Of a DNA stretch of 5,113 nucleotides, positions 1-4,850 are shown piece by piece. Below the pieces are notes generated by a model that saw only the letters and a program-made list of their open reading frames with translations, did no database searches and was not told the DNA's origin. Positions within the stretch are counted from its first letter, which is position 1, and each line of letters begins with the position of its first letter. Origin of the DNA: Candidatus Dojkabacteria bacterium. GTDB taxonomy: Bacteria; Patescibacteriota; Dojkabacteria; SC72; T1SED10-24. The stretch covers positions 1 to 5,113 of the forward strand of contig PWIP01000083.1 in NCBI GenBank assembly GCA_003560355.1, given 5' to 3'. The translations under genes were made by a program, and so were the position numbers.

Positions 1-584
1 GGTAGAGCATAAAATTTCTTAGGATACAATCTGCTTGGAACTAGAAAATCCCTAGCTCCTTCTGGTGAACTTACTGTAAGAAGTGGAGTCTGAACTTGTG
101 TAAAACCATTGTTTGAAAACCAATCTGTAACAAAATTTAAAAGCTTGTGCCTTTTTTCAATTAAATCACGAACTCTCTTTCTGCGAATATCAATATATCT
201 GTACTTCATACGAACAAATTCATCTATTTCTCTACCATCTTCAGAGAGGGGAAATGGAGGTGTTTTTGATTTATTTAAAATTTCTAGTTTTGAAACTTTA
301 ACCTCTATCATTCCAGTCGGTATTTTTTCATTTTGCAAATCTTTTTGCCTCTCAACAACTTTACCTTTAACACTAAGTACATATTCTGAACCTACTTTTT
401 TGGCAATTTTGAAAATATCCTTGTCTTCTTCACTAACAACTACTTGAATAACTCCACTCCAATCTCTAAGGTCAATGAATATGAGACCTCCATGGTCTCT
501 AACAGTTTGAGCCCAACCACACACTTTAACTTGCTCACCAATCTTTTCCGCAGCATCTAGAGCTAAGAGTCTTTTATTTTTCAT
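1..584 (-). CDS. aspS: Aspartyl-tRNA synthetase, N-terminal part (3' end beyond window)
   Basis: AspRS is a cytoplasmic class II synthetase that charges tRNA-Asp with aspartate. The 194 complete codons here cover the N-terminal anticodon-binding OB fold (about residues 15-105, with GWAQTVRDHGGLIFIDLRD at 23-41 and SGVIQVVV at 43-50). They then reach the start of the catalytic domain: RMKYRYIDIRR at 125-135, a motif-1 region ending QTPLLTVSSPEGARDFLVP at 165-183, and the SRLYPKKFYAL stretch at the cut. These match bacterial AspRS closely. Catalytic motifs 2 and 3 and any GAD insertion lie off the left edge. The ATG at 584 is preferred. An in-frame TTG at 599 is possible and a stop at 611-609 bounds the frame. 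There is no Shine-Dalgarno sequence, only an A-rich stretch before the ATG. It lies 46 bases after recJ with no terminator between, so it is probably the distal gene of the recA operon. His31 resembles non-discriminating AspRS enzymes, which also charge tRNA-Asn. Confidence 0.95.
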   Translation of the reverse strand, partial: MKNKRLLALDAAEKIGEQVKVCGWAQTVRDHGGLIFIDLRDWSGVIQVVVSEEDKDIFKIAKKVGSEYVLSVKGKVVERQKDLQNEKIPTGMIEVKVSKLEILNKSKTPPFPLSEDGREIDEFVRMKYRYIDIRRKRVRDLIEKRHKLLNFVTDWFSNNGFTQVQTPLLTVSSPEGARDFLVPSRLYPKKFYAL

Positions 585-606
585 TTTTGGATTTGCCAAA
601 TTATCT

Positions 607-630
607 TTTTAATACAGTTATTTTAATACA
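607..630. repeat. Short tandem direct repeat in the recJ-aspS gap
   Basis: The ten-base unit TTTTAATACA occurs at 607-616 and again at 621-630, separated by GTTA, giving a 14-base period. It fills about half of the gap between the recJ stop and the aspS start. On the minus strand a GATAAT hexamer follows it (599-604), but no convincing -35 box is seen, so an internal aspS promoter is only a possibility. In DNA this AT-rich the repeat may be chance or slippage. Confidence 0.5.
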
Positions 631-2358
631 TCACGGGCTATCATTACAAGGTCTCCAATCTTTTAATTCAAACTGTACCTTTGTAAGACCATTCCATTCA
701 TTTATACCTACATGTCCTACTAAGTCTAATACATTATCAATTTCAATTTTTTCAATATCTTCTAAGCAGTCAAACATTATTACCTCTTTGATTTCACTAC
801 CCTCCCCTTTAATTTCTAATTTCATATGATTTTGTCCTTTTCCTAAAATTCTTTTAGAAACTACAACAACTTCTTCAAGAAGAAAAACTGGTCTCCTGTT
901 CCCATATCCAAATGGTTCAAGTTCAAGGAGTTTTTCTGCTAATTCCATATCTAAATACTTTGTATTTAAAACACAATCTATTTCAATTGTTTTTTCTAAA
1001 AGTTCTTCTGAAATATTCTCTTGGATATAATTAATAATATTCTCTCTGAATTTTTTAAGCTTACCTTTTTTGACACTAAAACCTGCTGCTTGTGCATGAC
1101 CTCCAAATTTAATTAAAAATTCACTGAAGTTTTCAATAACTTCGGTAATATTAAGACCATTTATACTTCTTGCAGAGCCTTTCACTTCATTTTCATTTTC
1201 CGTAACAATGATTACTGGACGATGAAATTCTTCCTGAAGTTTACCTGCAACAAGGCCAATTACACCTTCGTTCCAATTTTTACCTGTTACAAATATTAGG
1301 GTTTTTAATTTTTCAGAAAGTATTTTTTCCCTAGCTTCATTTAAAATTTCACTTGTTAATCTCTGTCTTTCAAAATTTAAGCCATCAAGCTTGTTTGCAA
1401 GTTCATCTGCCTGAGAAGGATTTTTTGTGGCCAAGAGTTTAAGACCATCCATCGCACTCCCAATTCTTCCAGAAGCATTTAATCTCGGCCCTATTAAATA
1501 CCCTAAGTGATATGTTGAAATATTTTCTAAATCAATTTTTGCTTTTTGTGCAAGTTTACTTAATCCTAACCTTTCACCTTTTTGAATAATTTCCAAACCA
1601 TGTTTTACGATAATTCTGTTAACTCCATGTAGAGGCATTATGTCCGTTACTGTAGGTAGTGCTACAAGATCAAGATATTTCTTGTTTTCTTCAAATGAAC
1701 TATTCATACCTACGTATTCTTTAATTGCCAAAACAAGGAGAAATGCTACAAAAGCACCACATACAGACATAAAAGGATACTCTTTACCTGGATACATTTG
1801 ATGTACTAAAGTATGCTCCAAATTTTCAAGTATGTCATCTGGAGGTAAATGATGGTCTGTAACAATGAAATCTATATCATGCCCTTCCCTGTACTTTTTA
1901 ATCAATTCTCCATCTCTAACTCCACAATCAACAGTTATTACTAAATTCAGATCATCTTCAACCAACTTATCCAAACTTTGAGTTGAAAGACCATATCCCT
2001 CATCCACTCTGTCTGGGATGTAAGGGAGGATATTTAATTCTTTTTTGTCAATTTTTAAAAATTCAGAAAGTTCAAAGTAAAGAAAAGACCAAAGTAAACA
2101 ACTACCTGCAATACCATCAACATCGTAGTCTCCGTAAACAATAATTTTCTTTTTTTCTTTTACTGCCTTAACTATTTTTCTAGCTGCGGTTTTTGAATCA
2201 TGGAGTTTTTTAAAAGAAGGTATTTTGGAAATATCCGGATGTAAAAAGTCTTTGATGTTTTCAATGTTTCTGTTTTGTAGAATAATTTTCAAAAGTTTTT
2301 CAATTTCAAATTCCCCCTCTATTTTGTTTTTTACAAACCATTTTTTGTTAATTGTCAT
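631..2358 (-). CDS. recJ: Single-stranded-DNA-specific exonuclease RecJ (DHH family)
   Basis: RecJ degrades single-stranded DNA 5' to 3', using divalent metals held by the DHH domain, in recombinational, mismatch and base-excision repair. With the ATG at 2358 the protein has 575 residues, normal for the family. Visible elements are motif I YGDYDVDG (75-82), TVDCGVRD (142-149), the DHH signature VTDHHLP (166-172), LVALPTVTDIMPL (231-243), GPRLNASGR (290-298), the DHHA1 motifs GVIGLVAGKL (365-374) and GGHAQAAGF (419-427), and a C-terminal OB region opening with EPFGYGNRRP (481-490). All the metal-binding aspartates and histidines I can recognise are present. An in-frame TTG at 2370 would add four residues. 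The ATG is preferred because an A-tract precedes it, as at other starts here. The start overlaps the recX end by 11 bases, suggesting coupled translation. The gene ends with TGA. Confidence 0.96.
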   Translation of the reverse strand: MTINKKWFVKNKIEGEFEIEKLLKIILQNRNIENIKDFLHPDISKIPSFKKLHDSKTAARKIVKAVKEKKKIIVYGDYDVDGIAGSCLLWSFLYFELSEFLKIDKKELNILPYIPDRVDEGYGLSTQSLDKLVEDDLNLVITVDCGVRDGELIKKYREGHDIDFIVTDHHLPPDDILENLEHTLVHQMYPGKEYPFMSVCGAFVAFLLVLAIKEYVGMNSSFEENKKYLDLVALPTVTDIMPLHGVNRIIVKHGLEIIQKGERLGLSKLAQKAKIDLENISTYHLGYLIGPRLNASGRIGSAMDGLKLLATKNPSQADELANKLDGLNFERQRLTSEILNEAREKILSEKLKTLIFVTGKNWNEGVIGLVAGKLQEEFHRPVIIVTENENEVKGSARSINGLNITEVIENFSEFLIKFGGHAQAAGFSVKKGKLKKFRENIINYIQENISEELLEKTIEIDCVLNTKYLDMELAEKLLELEPFGYGNRRPVFLLEEVVVVSKRILGKGQNHMKLEIKGEGSEIKEVIMFDCLEDIEKIEIDNVLDLVGHVGINEWNGLTKVQFELKDWRPCNDSP

Positions 2359-2998
2359 TTTTTTGTTCAAAGGAATTTACAAGCTTTGATATATCATCCC
2401 ATAAAAAACCTTTTCTTTGAAGATATGATATTTTCTTTTTGTCTTCAAATGTAATTGGTTCATCCTTGTATTTTTTTTCATAAACTCTTTTTAAAATTTC
2501 AAAACTATCTGGCATTAGAGAATCTAAAACCTCATTTGCAAGTTCCTTGTCTATTCCTTTTAAAAGAAGTTCTGAAAAAAGAAAATATCTGGTTTTTGGT
2601 TTGTTTTTAAGCCTTGACTTAACAAAAAGCTCTGCATATTCTTCATCATTTATGTATTTGTATTCCTTTAGTTTTCCAATAATTTCGTTTGTAAGTTTTT
2701 CATTATCTATTTCTAATTCAAAAGCTCCATACTTCTTAAGATGTTTTTCAATATATTTGCGTACTTGAAATTCCGTTCTGGGTGAATATGATATGTAATT
2801 TACAGCTCTTTCATACAAATCATTGTGAAGGTCATGAGAAAGGATTTCTTCAAGTTCCTCCTGAGTTACTTCCTTACCATCGTAAAGAGCAAAATGTGCA
2901 AATGTATTTAAAGTAATTATGTATGGATTTTGCTCAAAAAAAACCTTGATCTTTGAGGGATTTCTTTTTACAGACTGAGTTTTTTGAATTTTAAGCAT
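2348..2998 (-). CDS. recX: RecA regulatory protein RecX
   Basis: RecX binds the groove of RecA filaments and modulates, usually inhibits, RecA strand exchange and ATPase. The 216-residue product shows the three-helix RecX repeats: ERAVNYISYSPRTEFQVRKY (63-82), YINDEEYAELFVKSRLKNK (115-133) with the following ELLLKGID (143-150), and a C-terminal KKISYLQRKGFLWDDISKL (188-206). The N-terminal 55 residues (KIKVFFEQNPYIITLNTF and after) match the variable, Firmicutes-like leader seen in longer RecX proteins. The ATG shares one base with the recA stop (TAATG) and has no ribosome-binding site of its own within 12 bases, so translation probably depends on ribosomes finishing recA. Its 3' end overlaps recJ. 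Position directly after recA is the classical arrangement and supports the call. Lys-rich, AT-rich codon use matches its neighbours. Confidence 0.93.
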   Translation of the reverse strand: MLKIQKTQSVKRNPSKIKVFFEQNPYIITLNTFAHFALYDGKEVTQEELEEILSHDLHNDLYERAVNYISYSPRTEFQVRKYIEKHLKKYGAFELEIDNEKLTNEIIGKLKEYKYINDEEYAELFVKSRLKNKPKTRYFLFSELLLKGIDKELANEVLDSLMPDSFEILKRVYEKKYKDEPITFEDKKKISYLQRKGFLWDDISKLVNSFEQKNDN

Positions 2999-4026
2999 TA
3001 CTTAATAGTTGCTCTAACTTCTTTAACGATTTTTTCTTTTAATTTTTCATCTTCCTTTAAAAGCTCTATAGATGCGTCCCTACCCTGTGCTAGTTGTTCA
3101 CTACCGTATTTAAACCAAGTTCCAGATTTTGTAATTATTCCTTTTGAAACTGCTGCATCCAAAATACTGCTCTCTTTGTCTATACCATATGGATAAATGA
3201 TGTTGAAAGTTGCTTCTTTAAATGGAGGCGCCACTTTATTCTTAACTACTTTAACAAGCCTTTGATGTCCAGTTACTACTCCATCTTTAAGAATTTTGTC
3301 CTTCTGTCTAATATCCATACGAACTGAAGAGTAAAATTTCAGTGCATTTCCACCCGTTGTAGTTTCTGGATTTCCAAACATAACTCCAATTTTCATTCTT
3401 AGTTGATTGAGAAAAATTACTGTTGTTCCAGTTTTGCTACAAATAGCGGTTATCTTTCTCAAAGCCTGAGACATTAATCTTGCTTGAAGACCCATATGAC
3501 TGTCTCCCATATCACCTTCAATTTCTGCTCGTGGAGTTAAAGCCGCTACAGAGTCAACAACTATTACTCCAAAACCTGCAGACCTTACTAAAGTTTCTAA
3601 AATTTCCAAAGCTTGTTCACCAAAATCTGGTTGAGATACATATGTTTCTTCCAAGTCCAAACCTATATGTTTTGCATAGGTTGAATCAAAAGCGTGTTCT
3701 GCGTCAATAAATGCTATTTTTTCACCCTTCTTTTGTGCCTGGGCAAGTATATGCATAGCCAAAGTTGTCTTACCAGAAGCTTCTGGTCCATATATCTCTA
3801 CTATTCTTCCCCTTGGAATTCCTCCTACACCAAGAGCAATATCCAATGAAAGCGCACCTGTAGGAATAGCTTCAACATCTACCTTTCTGTCTCCACTCAT
3901 TTTCATTATTGAACCTTTTCCAAATTGTTTTTCAATTTGCTCCAAAGCAATACCTACTGCTTTGTTTTTCATATCTTTTTCCTTGTCTTTTTCACTCTTT
4001 GGTTTGCTAGTTGTTTTTACTGGCAT
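2998..4026 (-). CDS. recA: Recombinase RecA
   Basis: RecA is an ATP-dependent recombinase that forms filaments on single-stranded DNA, catalyses homologous pairing and strand exchange, and in many bacteria triggers LexA cleavage. The 342-residue product is complete and highly conserved. It has the N-terminal helix with [15 protein letters not shown] (29-43), Walker [10 protein letters not shown] (80-88), FIDAEHA with the catalytic Glu at 110, Walker [11 protein letters not shown] (154-163), loop L1 around [16 protein letters not shown] (168-183), and loop L2 in [20 protein letters not shown] (205-224). [14 protein letters not shown] follows at 227-240, then a lysine-containing C-terminal domain. 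There is no intein. The first 18 residues are a Lys/Ser/Thr-rich, low-complexity tail not present in E. coli RecA. An internal ATG at 3972, preceded by AAGGA, could be the real start and would give 324 residues. It probably heads the recA-recX-recJ-aspS operon. Confidence 0.98.
   Translation of the reverse strand: MPVKTTSKPKSEKDKEKDMKNKAVGIALEQIEKQFGKGSIMKMSGDRKVDVEAIPTGALSLDIALGVGGIPRGRIVEIYGPEASGKTTLAMHILAQAQKKGEKIAFIDAEHAFDSTYAKHIGLDLEETYVSQPDFGEQALEILETLVRSAGFGVIVVDSVAALTPRAEIEGDMGDSHMGLQARLMSQALRKITAICSKTGTTVIFLNQLRMKIGVMFGNPETTTGGNALKFYSSVRMDIRQKDKILKDGVVTGHQRLVKVVKNKVAPPFKEATFNIIYPYGIDKESSILDAAVSKGIITKSGTWFKYGSEQLAQGRDASIELLKEDEKLKEKIVKEVRATIK
3972..3984 (-). promoter_or_regulatory. 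Shine-Dalgarno-like site before an internal recA ATG
   Basis: On the minus strand AAGGA (3984-3980) lies seven bases before an in-frame ATG (3972-3970), which codes for residue 19 of the longer RecA. The spacing is ideal, whereas the upstream ATG at 4026 has no such site. Starting here the protein would begin [12 protein letters not shown], close in length to the N-termini of E. coli and Bacillus RecA. The motif also falls in Lys/Glu-rich codons (AAG GAA), which often imitate such sites, so this is a start ambiguity and not proof. Confidence 0.35.
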
Positions 4027-4040
4027 TTTATGGGTTTTAA

Positions 4041-4076
4041 AATTTAACTTCCATGAGAGTTTATCAAAGTTAAATT
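4041..4076. promoter_or_regulatory. Perfect 10-bp inverted repeat at the recA promoter (candidate operator)
   Basis: AATTTAACTT at 4041-4050 is matched by its exact reverse complement AAGTTAAATT at 4067-4076, with 16 bases between the arms and 26 bp between arm centres. It lies 15 bases upstream of the recA ATG. One arm falls inside the predicted -35/-10 spacer and the other at or just after the predicted transcription start, a typical placement for a repressor-binding dyad. If transcription instead starts further upstream, the same repeat would form a 10-bp hairpin in the recA leader. It does not resemble the E. coli or Bacillus LexA boxes. The binding protein is unknown. Confidence 0.5.
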
Positions 4077-4086
4077 ACATGGTCAA
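4058..4086 (-). promoter_or_regulatory. Predicted sigma70-like recA promoter
   Basis: On the minus strand TTGACC (4086-4081) matches the -35 consensus at five of six bases. It is followed either by TAAACT (4063-4058, 17-base spacer, four of six to the -10 consensus) or by GATAAA (4065-4060, 15-base spacer). Transcription would start near 4051-4053, giving a leader of about 25 bases before the ATG at 4026. The only intergenic space upstream of recA is this gap, which supports a promoter here. The -10 match is modest. Confidence 0.45.
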
Positions 4087-4109
4087 AAAAGAATTATTGC
4101 AAAATTCTT
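4085..4109 (-). terminator. Predicted intrinsic terminator of the amidohydrolase gene
   Basis: On the minus strand AAGAATT (4109-4103), a seven-base loop TTGCAAT, and the exact complement AATTCTT (4095-4089) are followed by TTTT (4088-4085). The hairpin begins 13 bases after the amidohydrolase TAG stop. The stem is AT-rich and so weak by itself, but position, perfect pairing and the T-tract fit a rho-independent terminator. There is no T-tract after the stem on the plus strand. The last two Ts are also the first two bases of the predicted recA -35 box. Confidence 0.5.
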
Positions 4110-4122
4110 ACAAAAGTTATTA

Positions 4123-4716
4123 CTAATACAATGATGTTAGAAAGTCAGTAAAATTTTCAATCAAAGATTTTCTCAAAACCTTGTCCTCTCTAATGTAGCG
4201 AGATACTTCTATTTGTAAACTTGGAATCCGAAGTTTTGAAGTGGTAAACTCTGTTAAACTCTCTGCTTTACCAACATTTAAATTTAATACCTGTGGGAGG
4301 CAATTTCTTAGTGCTCCTTTGTTCAAACCTTTGGCTAAATCATATGCCAAATTCTTAGACTTGTTATACCTATTCAGATAATAGATACCAAAATCATATT
4401 CATACTCATCACTTAATCCGTGAATGTCAAAAAAATATTTTATGTCTTTTTTTTCAATTAAATGCTTAACTTTTTTCTTGTAATTATTCTTGTATATTTT
4501 GTAGTAGTTAGGGTCATAATTGGTCTCTGAAACGGCATATATCCCATGTGAATTTGACTGCTGACAAATTTGCTGCACTATGTAGTCAGTCCAAGGTTCT
4601 CCTTGTTTGTAAAGACCGGCTAAGCTTGGTCTTCTATGAGCAAAAACATGAGGTGCAGAGAGAAGAGTTGGCTGTTTACCATGCATTATTTCAAATTCCG
4701 TATTTTTTCTAACCAT
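4123..4716 (-). CDS. N-formylglutamate amidohydrolase-like zinc hydrolase
   Basis: This 197-residue protein resembles the short N-formylglutamate amidohydrolase-type family, a metal-dependent group related to zinc carboxypeptidases. Family members cleave N-formylglutamate or related amide bonds, but the substrate here is unknown. Visible signatures are LLSAPHVFAHRRP (18-30), with His23 a likely zinc ligand, GEPWTDYIVQQI (39-50), with Glu40 in the usual acidic position, ETNYDPNYYK (64-73), FFDIHGLSDEYEYDFGIYYL (95-114), with the DxHG His99, and a C-terminal IPSLQIEVSRYIRE (164-177), with a likely catalytic Glu170. No signal peptide is seen, so it is probably cytoplasmic. The ATG at 4716 was chosen. 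A second Met at residue 11 would still keep all motifs, and neither has a good ribosome-binding site. No histidine-degradation genes are adjacent. It ends in TAG and a likely terminator separates it from recA, so it is probably its own transcription unit. Confidence 0.72.
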   Translation of the reverse strand: MVRKNTEFEIMHGKQPTLLSAPHVFAHRRPSLAGLYKQGEPWTDYIVQQICQQSNSHGIYAVSETNYDPNYYKIYKNNYKKKVKHLIEKKDIKYFFDIHGLSDEYEYDFGIYYLNRYNKSKNLAYDLAKGLNKGALRNCLPQVLNLNVGKAESLTEFTTSKLRIPSLQIEVSRYIREDKVLRKSLIENFTDFLTSLY

Positions 4717-4729
4717 TTTACAAAATCAC

Positions 4730-4749
4730 TAAAGATGTAATTATCTTTA
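4730..4749. promoter_or_regulatory. 7-bp inverted repeat upstream of the amidohydrolase gene
   Basis: TAAAGAT (4730-4736) and its exact reverse complement ATCTTTA (4743-4749) flank six bases. The repeat ends 13 bases upstream of the amidohydrolase ATG. A minus-strand GATAAT (4745-4740) overlaps it and could be a -10 box, but I see no good -35 at 16-18 bases. It could be an operator or a small leader hairpin. In AT-rich DNA a repeat of this length may also be chance. Confidence 0.3.
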
Positions 4750-4788
4750 ATTTACCATATAAATTGGAGAAGTGGAAGAAATTTGTGC

Positions 4789-4816
4789 TTGACATTTTTA
4801 GAAAGTTTTATAAAAT
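4789..4816 (+). promoter_or_regulatory. Predicted sigma70-like promoter of the exported acidic protein
   Basis: A perfect -35 TTGACA (4789-4794) is followed after 16 bases by TAAAAT (4811-4816), five of six to the -10 consensus. Transcription would begin near 4823, giving a leader of about 28 bases before the ATG at 4851. A perfect TATAAT also occurs at 4828-4833, but it is 33 bases from TTGACA and has only a poor -35 of its own; if used, the mRNA would have a leader of only about ten bases. Confidence 0.6.
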
Positions 4817-4850
4817 CGGGACTAATGTATAATATTTTACTTTTCCATAT

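Noticed and set aside
601..633. Reading the recJ TGA stop as glycine (genetic code 25 of Gracilibacteria/Absconditabacteria), which would add ten codons up to a TAA at 603-601.
   Set aside because: No in-frame TGA occurs inside recA, recX, recJ, the amidohydrolase gene or the partial genes, although glycine is frequent and always GGN. The RecJ C-terminus already has normal length.
2356..2370. TTG at 2370 as the recJ start.
   Set aside because: It adds only four residues, has no ribosome-binding site and lengthens the overlap with recX. The ATG at 2358 follows an A-tract like other starts here. It cannot be excluded.
109..3710. Plus-strand open frames at 109-447, 587-829, 2547-2768, 2984-3196 and 3480-3710.
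   Set aside because: They lie antisense to strongly conserved genes, their translations are Ser/Phe/Leu-rich low-complexity sequences typical of reversed AT-rich codons, and none resembles a known protein.
4027..4122. Classical SOS (LexA) box upstream of recA.
   Set aside because: Neither the E. coli type (CTG-N10-CAG) nor the Gram-positive type (GAAC-N4-GTTC) is present; only the unrelated AATTTAACTT dyad is seen.
4740..4768. Minus-strand promoter for the amidohydrolase gene using GATAAT at 4745-4740.
   Set aside because: The hexamers at proper spacing (such as TCCAAT) do not resemble a -35 box, so it is mentioned only with the inverted repeat.
4828..4833. Perfect TATAAT as the main -10 box of the exported protein gene.
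   Set aside because: No acceptable -35 lies 16-18 bases upstream, and the adjacent TG is not in the extended -10 position. TTGACA-16-TAAAAT is better, although TATAAT may contribute.
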